Of a stretch of DNA of 64,000 nt, positions 1 through 12,600 are shown one piece after another (within the stretch, counting starts at the first letter, position 1; the number at the start of each line of letters is the position of its first letter). The notes beneath the pieces are model-generated. The model was not told the DNA's origin. It searched no databases and saw only the letters and a program-made list of their open reading frames with translations. A program made the translations under genes and the position numbers. The DNA lies in contig JAMFTG010000128.1 in the NCBI GenBank assembly GCA_023974075.1, positions 67,001 to 131,000 on the forward strand, given 5' to 3'. The stretch comes from Chaenocephalus aceratus (taxonomy: Eukaryota; Chordata; Actinopteri; Perciformes; Channichthyidae).

Positions 1-552
1 CTGGGAGACCAGGGGACACTAAGAGTGACGCACACAGCTGGAGACCAGGGGACACTAAAGAGTGACGCACACAGCTGGGAGACCAGGGGACACTAAAGAG
101 TGACGCACACAGCTGGGAGACCAGGGGACACTAAAGAGTGACGCACACAGCTGGGAGATCATGGGACACTAAAGAGTGACGCACACAGCTGGAGACCAGG
201 GGACACTAAAGAGTGACGCACACAGCTGGGAGACCAGGGGACACTAAAGAGTGACGCACACAGCTGGGAGACCAGGGGACACTAAAGAGTGACGCACACA
301 GCTGGGAGATCATGGGACACTAAAGAGTGACGCACACAGCTGGAGACCAGGGGACCACTAAAGAGTGACGCACACAGCTGGGAGACCAGGGGACACTAAA
401 GAGTGACGCACACAGCTGGCGACCAGGGGACACTAAAAAGTGACGCACACAGCTGGGAGACCAGGGGACACTAAAGAGTGACGCACACAGCTGGGAGACC
501 AGGGGACATTAAAGAGTGACGCACACAGCTGGAGACCAGGGGAAACTAAAGA
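1..552. repeat. 38-bp minisatellite
   Basis: About 14 head-to-tail copies of a 38-bp unit containing AGTGACGCACACAGCTGG and GAGACCAGGGGACACTAA. Copies differ by single substitutions, such as ATCATGGG for ACCAGGGG, and by one-base indels. The array runs off the left edge of the window, so its full length is unknown. Its small open frames are products of the repeat, not genes. Confidence 0.95.
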
Positions 553-990
553 GTGACGCACAAAGTATTTATGTTTTAAGACCCTCCACCTGAACTCTCT
601 GCTGTAGAAAAATATGTTTGGATTCAGTGGTTTAAAAAAGTCCCACAATGCATCACACACAGGTCAACATCGGAGCTATTTTAGGAGGAAATTACAGTGT
701 TAGGACACACACACAAACACACACACACACACATACACACACTCTATAAAGGGAGGACGGAGGAGGAAAGAGACCCCTTCGCCTCTTCCTGTTTAACGTT
801 CGGTCTGAAATCCACTAAATAAAACCTCCAGCCTTTGAATGGAATACAAAGTACTTTGAATTAGCAGCAAACGCATGAAAGCTTGTGTTTAAAAGATATA
901 CAGCTGAAATAAAGCTCAAAGCGGAAACTCCCAGAAGATCACCCCGTCTGCGTTTTAACTTCCTCTCATTAAAACTCACTTAAAGACGCC
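553..990. other. No gene seen; short CA tract
   Basis: This is AT-rich unassigned sequence with a short interrupted CA tract near 700-745. No coding exon, RNA gene or transposon end was recognised. Confidence 0.5.
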
Positions 991-1119
991 GCATGTTTCC
1001 ACAGCTCGCATGTTTCCACAGCTCGCATGTTTCCACAGCTCGCATGTTTCCACAGCTCGCATGTTTCCACAGCTCGCATGTTTCCACAGCTCGCATGTTT
1101 CCACAGCTCGCATGTTTCC
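991..1119. repeat. 17-bp tandem repeat
   Basis: About seven and a half near-perfect copies of the 17-bp unit ATGTTTCCACAGCTCGC. A related degenerate copy (TTTCCACAGCTCGCAGG) lies near 1468-1490. A 9-bp repeat (GGCAGCGCA, five copies) lies between them at 1333-1375. Confidence 0.9.
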
Positions 1120-1769
1120 TAGGGATGCCAGCGATTATTCGATATTCGTTAGAGTCTCCATAATCGAAAATTATTTTTTAAATTCGATTTTTATTTATAT
1201 ATTTTTTTATGTTTTTCTTTTTTTTCCTGGCTTAGTTTCAACCAAAATATAGACCAATGCTAATAATAGTATTAATAATTGTAAATGGCCATTGGTCTCA
1301 CCACCAGTTTGTTTTCCTGTGAACTTGCAGACAGCGCAGGCAGCGCAGGCAGCGCAGGCAGCGCAGGCAGCGCAGACTGCAGACGGTCTCCTGGTCTCCC
1401 AGCGAATAATCCATTAATATTCGCCAGGGCTGTCCGATTTTGATCATGGTCAGTTTCTCGCATCCCCAGTTTCCACAGCTCGCAGGTTTCCCTGATGTGA
1501 GCATTTGGAAACGCTGAGAATGGAAACCTTATTAATGCTTTTATATGAATGGTTTTAAAAACAGTCAAATCTATGCTTTATCTTGAATGTGATCGTAGTC
1601 GTATGAAGCGGTCTCAGCTGCTATGTGACGCAAGTGAATCTGTGAAACAGGAACTTTGCCAATCATTAGAGCATATGTGAGTGTTATGGTTAGGGAGGCA
1701 TTATATCCACTCAGAGCCTTGCTTTGGAACCTTGAAACGTCATCGCAATATCGATATTGAGGTACTTAA

Positions 1770-2112
1770 AGGTGGGGTAGGTAAGTTTCAGAAACCGGCT
1801 CGAGATACACTTGTTGTTATATTCCATGGAATGCTCTGAACATCCCGATAGCAATGAATATCTAAAGTGCTTTGACAACAAATCCATAAAAACAATGTCA
1901 TCAGTGGAAGCCGTGATACTGTAAAAAGTACAGCCTACCTGCCTGTCAGCCTTCCCTCGGGGCACACACTGATCTCGTGCCCTCATTGGTCATGTGCGCG
2001 TTCGTGTGTGTTGGAGGAGGGGCTCTGTGAGGAAGTGGCAGATTTTCTCCGGTTGTGTATTTTCAAATTCTAGCGATCTCGAGCCGGTTTCTCAAACTCA
2101 CCTACCCCACCT
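1770..2112. mobile_element. piggyBac-like MITE with ~38-bp inverted ends and TTAA duplication
   Basis: The left end begins AGGTGGGGTAGGTAAGTTTC. The right end is its inverted copy, ending in CTCACCTACCCCACCT, and both ends carry the same ACCGGCTCGAGAT block further in. TTAA stands directly outside both ends (1766-1769 and 2113-2116). That target duplication is characteristic of the piggyBac superfamily. The element is 343 bp and has no transposase, so it is non-autonomous. Confidence 0.85.
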
Positions 2113-2479
2113 TTAATCACAGATACCGTCATATTCTATTGTCTTAATATTGTCCAGACCTTATTCTCCTTCAAGTGAAGCTCTGAGAGGAACACCATTA
2201 CAGATTCATGCTTCTAAAGATGATCATTATTACAGCTCTGATTACATATGGGGTTTATCCATTAGACACACACACATGCTGGGTTTAATAGCAACAGCTC
2301 CCCCTGCTGGAGACCTGATCAGTGTGCAGCGTCTGGTTTTAATCACACACACACCTCAGTGTGTTCTGGTGGAACTGGTTTCCGACAGTTACAGGGATTT
2401 TCCTCTGAATGAAGACGATCTGACGTCAGCATGATGAGATTAAAGACTTCAAGTTTAAAAGAACCACACCTAAACCCAC

Positions 2480-2670
<191 letters not shown>

Positions 2671-2913
2671 AGGACTCTGTCAGTTTTGCATTTGAACGTT
2701 GTGGTGATTTCATTTAAAAGTGTAAATGGAAAACCAACAACTTCCTGTCTTAAAGGGTCCGCCTCCAGCTGGTGGTCTCTCCTGGGACAAGTCTCTTTAT
2801 CTCTCTCATACCCTCTGTGCTGCAGCACCTCTTTTCACCCTCTGTCTGAAACCAGAGCCCAGTCTATTCTGATTGGTCAACCGCTTAGAGACGTCCCGCC
2901 CCTTAGCCTAGAC

Positions 2914-4285
2914 CAGTGTTTCTCAAAGTGGGGGGCGCGCCCCCCCTGGGAGGTGCAGAGGCATGTCTGGGTCTCTGCGTTTCATTAAAGCTCGGCTCTG
3001 TGTGTGTGGAACGAGCCATTTCATGTGCGTGCACGAGCGCGCGAAAGAGAGAGCGAGAGAGAGAGCGCACCGGTACCAGAGATCGGTTTTGTTAGCTTCT
3101 GGTGCTAGCGAGCTACGCTAACGGTTATAAGGAGATTTTTCAACAATAAGGTGGAGGAGAGTCCTCTCCTGTCAGACTGAGAGACTCAGTGAGCTAAAGG
3201 ACTCTCAGTGTGTAGATAGTTCACTTTAGTCTAAGTTATCTCAAACTGTTTGGTCACGAGTCGAGACGTTTACATTACATGTTAGACAATTTTATCCAAA
3301 GCGACTTACATACTCAGTACTGTGGGCAATCCCCACAGGAGCAATTTGGCTTGAAGTATGCTGACTGCAGTGGGGTTTGAACCTGTGACCCCCTGATACC
3401 AACACTATCCACTGCGCCACAGCCTCCCTTATATGATCATTATAGTTATAAAAAATAAGAGAATAAATGAAAAACAGCTATGAAATACTATGACAGTAAA
3501 ACAAGAATACAGCTTAAAAGGAGAGTATTAGGAAAATATCCATAAAGAAAAAGAAAATCTGTTTCCAGTTCCGTTTCATCTGGGTGTTGAGAGAGGTATC
3601 CATAGATCTCTTCATGTTGCTCTCAAACTTCAACATTTTAAAACAAATTGTCCAGGGGGAGCTTGCCCCCGGACCCCCCTAGAGGAGGTGAGGACCCCCC
3701 TAGAGGAGGTGAGGACCCCCCTATGTGAGGTCCACTCCCCACTTGTAAAAATAGCACTTGACCCCTGCTTACACCTATATGCCGTGAGCTGATTATCGAG
3801 CCTTCATTGTAACAGTCGCGGGTACACCGTGTATCTGCGTGGGGAGTGTTGCAGTAGAACATTCCACTGTAGCGCCCGGTGCCTTAATGGGAAACCCTGA
3901 ATGTTTGAGCACCCTCTATGAAACGTCAAGCTACCCCACAGCTCCCACAAAATAAATCTCTGGCGCCGCCACTGAGCCTGCGACCCCGTTCTGAAGAAAT
4001 GTGCAGCCACTAATGCTGTGATAAGACACCATCAGCATTTTCTTTCTTTTCATTTTTTTGCACAGATTGCAAAGTATTAGAAGTTACTGCTCAAGCAACG
4101 GGATTACACAATGTATTATATATGTATTTATATAGACTTATGGAGCATTGTTTTATTATCACTGTTCTGGCAAAGGAATGCTCACGTTCATATTGATGTA
4201 TTTTAATAAATGTTAACTTGGCCCATTACGGGACTATTTGTGTTGGGGGGGGGGGGGGCTGACAGAACAAGTTTGAGAACCACTG
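2914..4285. mobile_element. Non-autonomous hAT-like element
   Basis: The left end is CAGTGTTTCTCAAAGTGGGG. The right end is GTTTGAGAACCACTG, an inverted match to the left. Flanking octamers GCCTAGAC (2906-2913) and AACTAGAC (4286-4293) match at 6 of 8 positions, as an old hAT target duplication would. The ~1.37 kb interior has no intact transposase. It contains a copy of a short dispersed element near 3276-3425 and a short degenerate direct repeat near 3660-3725. Confidence 0.75.
3276..3425. mobile_element. Short dispersed element (TATCCAAAGCGACTT family)
   Basis: The block TTTTATCCAAAGCGACTTAC is shared with copies near 17,367-17,475, 24,817-24,985 and, inverted, 48,497-48,730. The copy is followed by a tRNA-like stretch (GGGGTTTGAACCTGTGACC), which suggests a SINE, but I could not fold a tRNA confidently. 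It is nested in the hAT-like element at 2914-4285. Confidence 0.6.
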
Positions 4286-4868
4286 AACTAGACAATGTTT
4301 TGTTTCTAATATTAGAAAATAAAAATACATTTGAATAAAAAACAAAACTATAATTGTTCACTTTCTAGGGCTGCAACGAACACGTATTTTGATCAGATTA
4401 TCATTCTCGATTAACTATTTGAGCAATATCATGTGAGAATTTATTTTTCAATTTAATATAAAACAGAATAATTCAGAGTTTAAAAACAGCATTTTATGAC
4501 AAAAAGTTGGCGATAACTTTTCTGTCGTGAGAGTATTGATGAGTCTCGTCATTGTACCAGTTCAACAAAATGTCCAAAATCCATCCATCCATCTTCTCCC
4601 GCTTATCCGTGGTCGGGTCGCCGACCACAAAATAAAATCTAAAAAGTATTTGAAAAATGTCCAAAGAAAGTCCATCACAGTCTGAGTCCAAGCTGATGTG
4701 TTTAAATGTCCGTGTCTTCGGTCCAAACCCACAGCATTCACTTTAATATGAAATAAAACAGTACATTTGAGAAAAGAGAGCACTTTGACCTGAAACATTA
4801 CTTTAATGAGAACCCGATCAGAAAGATAGTTTGAGGTTATTTCCCCCTCATGCCACTATTGATTAGAG

Positions 4869-5913
4869 CAGAGGTTCTCAAACTTGTTTCAATCATGTTC
4901 CCCTTTGAAAAGAAATTCAGCCACGTCCCCCCTGATCGGCGCAGACACTATGTTAGGGGACAGCCTATATAAAGAGGTACAGCGCAGCGCTGCAGCATCA
5001 GAGTCTGATTGTCACTGAGAAACACTTCAATGCTACGTTTCAAATGTTTACAATCAACTAAATCCATGGCGAACCAATTTTAACATCAAATGATAACACA
5101 GAGACGACATTAGTTACATTGAAGCGATCTTTTTAACTAAGTTGTACTTAATGTAGTGAAACATGGGCTCGAGCTTCACTGAGAGCTGTGTCATTCTGAC
5201 AGGGAGGCAGCTGCAGCTGTTACACTAGTGTTTTGAAATATGTGTAACTCTGTTCACATAAAACCCACACTGCTCAAACCTTCCTTACTTTTCCTAAAAT
5301 TAGTTTATTTATTTCGGGGCGTGAAGAATGAAGAGAAACAAATATGAGCATTTTATGAGCATGGGATTTTGACCCCTCATATAAACATATGCTGCTATAC
5401 TTTGCGGCCACATGCCGTTGCCAAGCAACGCTTATTGTTTAGGTCCTTTGATAAGCAGGCAGTCATATCATTAGCTAGAACTAGATCTGATAGATTTGGA
5501 CATAGACGCGAGGGAAGTCTAACCGGACGCGAGACAGAGATCAGATCACAGCTGTGACGGACATGTGAGTGGAGCAGAATACACTGAGAGTCAGACCCAA
5601 CACACTCAGCTAGTTCTTCTACTCTGGAACGAGCTAAACTAGTTATACATATATGTGTTCTTTACTGTCGGGTCAGTCAGTACAGGTTCAGCGAGCTGCT
5701 CGAGCCTGACGGGCTGCAGGAGAGGGAGAGGGAAAGAGAGCACCCGTGTATTATCCAGAGTTTCTGTAAACCTTTGAAGAAAGTAGTTCCTCTACTATCA
5801 GTCGTTTCTTTAAACGCATTAATTATGTTGTTTTTCCATTAACATAAAATGAATCTCACGCAGTACTGCAACGTACCCCTAGGGGTCCGCGTACCCCCAT
5901 TTGAGAACCACTG
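4869..5913. mobile_element. Second non-autonomous hAT-like element
   Basis: The left end is CAGAGGTTCTCAAACTTG and the right end is CCATTTGAGAACCACTG, its inverted partner. Octamers GATTAGAG (4861-4868) and GATTGGAC (5914-5921) flank it and match at 6 of 8 positions. No transposase domain was recognised in the ~1.05 kb interior. The termini resemble those of the element at 2914-4285. Confidence 0.75.
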
Positions 5914-5921
5914 GATTGGAC

Positions 5922-6990
5922 CAATCACTGAAACAATGAGAAAGATGTCCTCAGACGCACTTCAGATAGCTCATATCTGCAGCTCGCCCCTTTGAGTCCC
6001 CCTCCCCTCCGCAGCCAGACCTCACAGCGTCTTCCTCAGAAACTCGTGGAGCGGGAAATCACATTTCACAGCGGAGGGAAACCTCGTGCTGCTGCATTCC
6101 TGCTGCGATCGCACTGAAGGAGAGTCAGCGATCAACTCCGGCCTGATATCAGCACGAATATCAGCTCTCAGCAGCGGTGACCCTGAACGCAGCACGCAGA
6201 GTTAATCTTTAATAACCCGCCGCAGGAATGTGTTTGTAAAGCGGAGAGAAGTCTGTGGAACTGAGGGCGGTTCCATCCATTAGATATATAAGTGCATCCA
6301 TACAACAACCATCTCATTTAGTCATTTTAACTCTTTATATCCAATTCAGCCAGCAACGACTTTCACTTTAAATCCATCATTCGTATACCGTTTCTATTTG
6401 CTATCATATTTTTCATTTTATCTGTACATTTTTAATTCTGTGTTCCACTTCTTAAGTATTTTTATGTCATGTCTGAACACACTGAAGCACAACTATTTCC
6501 CAGATTGGGATAATTAAAGTATTTATCCACTAACTTTAAGTGATTCATTCACATGAATCCTACAAACAATGTGTCTATTCATTGGATATAAAATACTACG
6601 TCAAAATGTAACTATTCCATTTGATCCTTCGTTAGGACACACACGCAGACCAGTGAACTCATGCCTAGTTTCTGTTCGCACTAAAAACACCCATCTTTTT
6701 AAATTGAAGCTCATTTCGATTTGTATAATTGTTCTTTTCTATTTCTAATTATGTGCAATACTTTGATTCACATGCTGCCGCAACGAAAACATTTCCCAAG
6801 TTGGGATCAATAAAGTTTGTCTTATCTTAACAGCGTTTTGTTTACAGCTAGAGATTATTTTTCTGTTCATTGATTTCCTGCTTAGTCGACTCAGTCCATA
6901 ACAAGGGAGGACGTGGAGAAAAATGTGTTTCAAATGTATAAAGGAAAAGTATACATGGGGACGGTCAACATGTTAGATAAATGTCAAAAA
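5922..6990. other. Unassigned; GC-rich stretch, then LINE 3' tails
   Basis: Positions 5,990-6,270 are relatively GC-rich and non-repetitive, but no exon with convincing splice sites was found. Positions 6,490-6,835 carry two copies of the LINE 3' tail motif (CCCA.ATTGGGATCAATAAAG or close variants). These mark the 3' ends of truncated non-LTR elements. Confidence 0.45.
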
Positions 6991-7760
6991 TGGTGTCTAT
7001 ATACGCCAGGATCCGGAGTCATGGAGGATCCTCCGGTCCTGTGCCCTGGATCTCGAGTCGTGGCTGTGGTCCTGGATCATCGGTCCTGGATGGATATCTC
7101 GTGGATTCATCTTCCTATTATACACACATGCATTTCCAAACATCTGGACTACCTATGTTGCAAATGTATTATCTCTTCAATGTACACACGGCATCTATTG
7201 CACGTCTGTCCGTCCTGGGAGAGGGATCCCTCCTCTGTTGCTCTCCCTGAGGTTTCTCCCATGTTCCCTTAAACTGGGGGTTTTCTCCAGAAGTGTTTCC
7301 TTGTACGATGTGTGGGTCTAAGGACAGAGGGTCTAAGGACAGAGGGTCTGAGGACAGAGGGTCTAGGACAGAGGGTCTAAGGACAGAGGTTCTAAGGACA
7401 GAGGGTCTAAGGACAGAGGGTCTAAGGACAGAGGGTCTGAGGACAGAGGGTGTAAGGACAGAGGGTCTAAGGACAGAGGGTCTAGGGACAGAGGGTCTGA
7501 GGACAGAGGGTCTAGGACATATGGTCTAAGGACAGAGGGTCTAAGGACAGAGGGTCTGAGGACAGAGGGTCTGAGGACAGAGGGTCTGAGGACAGAGGGT
7601 CTAAGGACAGAGGGTCTAAGGACAGAGGGTCTAAGGACAGAGGGTCTGAGGACAGAGGGTGTCGTATTGTCATACTGATATTCTGTACACACTGTGAAGA
7701 CCACTGAGACAAATGTAACATTTGTGATATTGGGCTATAAATAAACATTGATTGATTGAA
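6991..7760 (+). mobile_element. 5'-truncated L2-type LINE 3' end with expanded internal repeat
   Basis: This segment matches, almost base for base by eye, the 3' untranslated part of the L2 element at 15,590-16,077. Shared landmarks are ATACGCC.GGATCCGGAG, TTTCTCCCATGTTCCC and the terminal AAATAAACATTGATTGATTG. It contains no reverse transcriptase. It differs mainly by a greatly expanded 15-bp repeat at 7315-7660. Confidence 0.85.
7315..7660. repeat. 15-bp minisatellite inside the LINE 3' UTR
   Basis: About 23 copies of GGTCTAAGGACAGAG, with variants such as GGTCTGAGGACAGAG. The sister L2 copy has only about three copies of the same unit at 15,925-15,977. Confidence 0.95.
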
Positions 7761-9299
7761 AAATATACGTGACAAAGGTCTAAGAAGTAAACATGCAAAC
7801 GTTTAAAATACACCTGAGAAATGTCTAAAAAGTGTACGTGGAATCTACTCAAAATATATGTAAAAAACTTCAAAAAACTATGTGATCAACGTAAAAAAAC
7901 AACGTAACATGAAGACACGCGGAAATATATGTAAAAAAATAAAAAGTAAAAAATGGTTTCGAAAAGTCGGAAATGTTCGTAGAAATTGTCCGAAAAGTGA
8001 AAGACGTCAAATAAGCAACCTTGAAAACAGACGGAAATCTACGTGATTTTTTCTTAAAACGTTCGTGTAAAATGTCCGAATCGATGAAATTAAGCTTTAA
8101 AAATCTATGAAATATTCATTACAAAGGTGATTGGCTTCTCACAATGGAGTCACACATCCTGCATATCTACGAGCGTGTGCGTCACGATCTGATAACAGGA
8201 ACATTTCAGACATCGTGTATTCACGCTAAACAAACACAATGTGTTTCTCAATTGTTACCGACTCCAAAAACAAGTGCTACAAAAAGAATGCTGATGTTAG
8301 ACCGTTGACTTGTGTCGGATAACGGCCCATCAGAAGCAGATTCGCTGCTTTGAGAGAACAACGATAACATTTCTGTCGAGCTGTTGATCTAGTTTATAAA
8401 GTTAGCATGAAGCTTGGGTTCAGGGAGACACCCTGAGCTCCACGTCTCTGACAGCTGACGGTGATGTGGCCACGGCTGCACGAAACTGCAGACAACCAGA
8501 AAACCAGGATTATTTATAGAGAAGTCCCTCTGCAGACACACCCTGCACTCTCTCACACACACACACTAACACACACACACACACTCACTAACACACACTC
8601 TCACACACACACCCTCTCACACACAGCAGGAACAGGAAACAGGGAGAGTGTGTGTCCCTCCTCACAAGGAAAAAGAGATGAACCCTGCAGAGAGAGGACG
8701 GCTTCTGTGGCGGGCCGTCTTCAGTTAGAGCTGGGAATGACACCATAATTAACCAGGGTGCAAAGAACTGAGGGGTGAAGGAGAAACCCCGCGTTCACCC
8801 GACAGGACGTCCACCTCGACACGTGTCCTCGTCGCTCAGGTTGCTCTTAAAGCAAGAAAAGAAAACTATCGGATGGTTTTAGCTTCTGCAAAGTGACAAC
8901 ATGCTGCTTCTCCTTCTACTAGGTTGAACATACTTGGTGCTTTGGACGGAAAAACAAAGACGTTTAATTAGTGTTTGGAGACTATGGTGGATATTTTATA
9001 GTTTTCTGAGATTTTATTAGAATAAAGTAGAAGACAGTGGGACCCACTCAGCATGAAGAGGAAGAGTGTGTGTCCCAAATGTCCTCAAGGGAAAAGAGAG
9101 AGGACGTTCTGTAACTGGCTGTCCGTTTGAAAAGGGATGCAGGGCAAAGTGATTCAAGATGGAATAAACGTTAAGTTATTTAAAGACGTTACGTCGGTTC
9201 TTGGAAACTCTGAGGACATTACTCATACTTTGCTGAGACTTTATAAACTCACTCGGCATGAGCAGGAAACAGAGAGAGGGACTGCAAAATAAATGCATC
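7761..9299. other. No gene seen; degenerate repeats and short CA tracts
   Basis: Positions 7,770-8,060 form a degenerate tandem series built on TACGTG...AAATGTC.AAAAAGT, similar to 10,380-10,560. Interrupted CA tracts lie at 8,553-8,625. The rest is unassigned sequence without recognisable exons. Confidence 0.45.
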
Positions 9300-9307
9300 C
9301 TCCAGAG

Positions 9308-9649
9308 CAGTGCTTCTCAAAGTGTGGTCCGCGGACCACTGGTGGCCCGTGAGCGCCCCCTAGTGGTCCGTGAGTATATTGGTAAAATTTCACATTTGAA
9401 AGAAATACATTATTAAGTTTTTCGCACTCTCGCTTGAGTATCTCTGCAATGGAACGAGCTTAAGTTTCACTTTCAATTGCATGAAATAGCCCAGATAAAC
9501 ACGTTCATCACACATGTTGCCACTTGTTTGTACCATTTTCAGGCGATTTGTAAAAAACTATGTGTCTTTGGATATTTGTGGAGTTAGGTGGTCTGCGAGT
9601 GTTTTTTTTTTTAGGTGGTCCTTGGTATGAAAAAGTTTGACAAACACTG
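9308..9649. mobile_element. Short hAT-like MITE
   Basis: The ends are CAGTGCTTCTCAAAGTGTGG and, inverted, AAGTTTGACAAACACTG. The flanking octamers CTCCAGAG (9300-9307) and CTCTAGAG (9650-9657) match at 7 of 8 positions and fit the hAT preference for a CTCTAGAG-like target. The element is 342 bp and non-coding. Confidence 0.85.
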
Positions 9650-9657
9650 CTCTAGAG

Positions 9658-12600
9658 AGGACAGTCTGCAGTTAAGTGTTGTGTTCAGGATCTGTGTTTT
9701 TAATCAGCTGCCGGAGAGTCCTCCCAGCGAGCAGGCTCTCAGTTAACAGCGTTTCACTTTGGGAGAACTCCGTTTCTACAGAATGCAGAAAAACAGCTGC
9801 TGGAAACAGACAGGAAGTGAGCAGCGAAGACAAGCGGGGCTTTGACATTTGGAACAAAACAACAATGTGATTATTGAGTAGTGCACAAATAGTGCTCTCA
9901 CTGCGAATTAGATAATGCACTAGTCCATTATGCAATTTCAATAACATTTTTGCATTTGTGCTCTTTGTGGGTTTGTCTCTGCAAGCAACACATGTCAAAT
10001 ATTCACAAAATGTAATGTTTTTCTTAAATAATTGATGTACAGTGATTATTAAGTTAGATATATTGACAATACAGGAGGTTTTATTGCTTTTTCACGTTTT
10101 GTAAATGTGATTTATTTGGGTTTGGGCTGTTGGTGTTTTGAGGACTTTCACAAACTTATGTGATGTTATTTTTATCATGATGGACACATGGCTGCAATAT
10201 CTTTGATAAATACCTCAAGATTAAGACGATATTTTAGGGTTGACCAAAGATGCTTTCACTAAATATTTCTACAATAAGAGGTTTAGATCAATATTATCAG
10301 TAATTTGGATTTATTGACCAAGTAGGTAAAGACAAATAATAAAGTTGTCTGTGAATATTATGTACTGAAAATGATACAGTCGGAAATTCACGTAAATGTC
10401 CGGATAGTACTTGAACAATGTCCAACATTCTACGTGAAAACAGATGAACATTCACATTAAAAAAAAAATGCTACAAATATATGTGAAAAATGATCGAAAA
10501 GTAGACGTGATAACAGTTGGAAATATTTGTAAAGAATGTTCAAAAAGTATGTGAAAAAATAACAAAGTCTGTTAAATTCATAAAATTATATAAATGTACC
10601 GTTTGCAGCCTTTAAAACTTGACATAACATCGAAAACCTAAGACGATAATGAATCATGCAACAATATAGTATTGACATATTGTCCACAAACATTGCAATA
10701 AGACTTCAAAACCAGGAAAATACACTTACATATCAAAATGTCCAAAATCCTACACGATTTCTAGTCTTATATCACGATATTGATATATTGCCAAGTCCTA
10801 CAAGGACAACTAGAAGTCATCGTCAATTACCAATACATATTTAATATTTCCAGCCAGCACTAGCACTGTGTGTGTGCGTGTGCGTGTGCGTGGACCAGGT
10901 GAGGCTCTTTTGTCACACATAGAAAGGCTTTGCAGCGATAGAAGCTGCTGGACGGCCGCATGAAAAGAGCGAGAGGTGAATCAGATCTGCACTGTGTGAC
11001 ACTTTCCCCAGCTGGTTCATTTAGAGGACAACAACACACACATAACTCTCACACACACAACACGGGGACAGTCCCTCTAAAGTCGGGTGAAAGTGTCCCT
11101 GTAAACCACACAGACCCGTTATTGTGTGTTAGAAAGAGATACAAAGTTTCAAGACGCCAAAGTGTTCCTCACCTCCGGTCCGAAGCAGCGACTCCTCTCC
11201 CTCCTCTTCCCCCGCCTCTACACGCTTATTCCTGGCACTAAATCCTTCCAGTGTCACTCGGGGGAAGACTTCAGATGGTCCAGAGTGAGTTTAGAGTTAA
11301 ATCCTGCCCGTTATCAGCCGGTTTCTGGAGTCTTCTGCGGATGTTTCTGAGAGTCTCCGCCGCGGAGTCACTTCTGCCTGTCTGTCTGAGCTGATGCTGC
11401 CTTCACGGACTGTCGGACGTTTGGGGATTCATCTGCGCATGGGCGGGGAGGATCAGAACATTTATAGACCGGGTCGGATCTGCGGTCTCGGACCACATGA
11501 GAGAAATGTTCCGGGATTCAAACGAAGGGAAATATGTGACCAACAAGTGTCATTAAACTACACACATATTAAGCTATATTGACTAGATGTAAACTGTGTG
11601 TGTCCTTTTATTACACTGATTTCATGCTCAATGATCATAATGTATACATGTTATTCTTTGGAAACATATTGTCATATTGTCATTATTATATTCAAATTAA
11701 AAGCTGCTTTATTGGAATGACCATAATAATATGAATATGAAGCGCTTTGAGCACCAGGAAAAGCGCTATATCAATACCATGTATTATTATTATTATTATA
11801 TTATTATTCAAATGTGTACAGATTATTTTTGAAATAGTGTATTCTCATTTATCATATCAAAGTCTCATTTATTATATCAAAAATTATACTTATGTTTGAA
11901 ATATTAGGCTGTTATACTATCTATTAAATGACATATTCTTTTGCGCTAGTATTATTCTGGTATTTCATAATTGTCATGTCTCATGTGCATAAGTGTCTTA
12001 CATACATATTATGTATACAGCTTGATTTGAGTAACTAATAACCTTCTCATAAGTATAATTATGGGTACATCTTGTTCTATATATTTTTCTAACATTGTCA
12101 ATGTTGTCATAATGTGTACATGTTGTTCTTTTTCAATACACATAACATCTTGTTGTTTAATGGTTAATGAAAGTGTAAAAGCAGCAGTTTGTTGTTAACG
12201 AGGGTTGGATCTATTTTTATGAGGATTAACAACGTATCCATCCGCCAGTGCAGGTTAGTGCTGTTGAATTATAGCATTATGAATGTATGACCCTCTGTTA
12301 ATCAGTGTAGCATCATTTAAAGTTGTGTATTGGTTTCATTAGCAGAATATTGTAAACATGTTTCCCTTTGTTACCAGCACCTCGTGTCCTTCTTCTTCTT
12401 CTGTTTCTATTCTGCGGTGATGAGGAAGCTATACATTGTTTTTATTTCCCCTCCTTTTCTTATTCTCTTTTCTCATGTTGTCTTCCTCTTCGGCTCAGTC
12501 TCACACAATGAGAGTTTCCTGAAGCTTCTCCTGCATTTCTAAACACGTGAGGCCCTGTATCTGCAGACCTGCATCTCAGAGAGACAGCGCCCCCTAGCGG

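Noticed and set aside
1..552. CRISPR-like direct repeats
   Set aside because: Units are strictly head-to-tail with no unique spacers, and the host is a vertebrate. It is an ordinary minisatellite.
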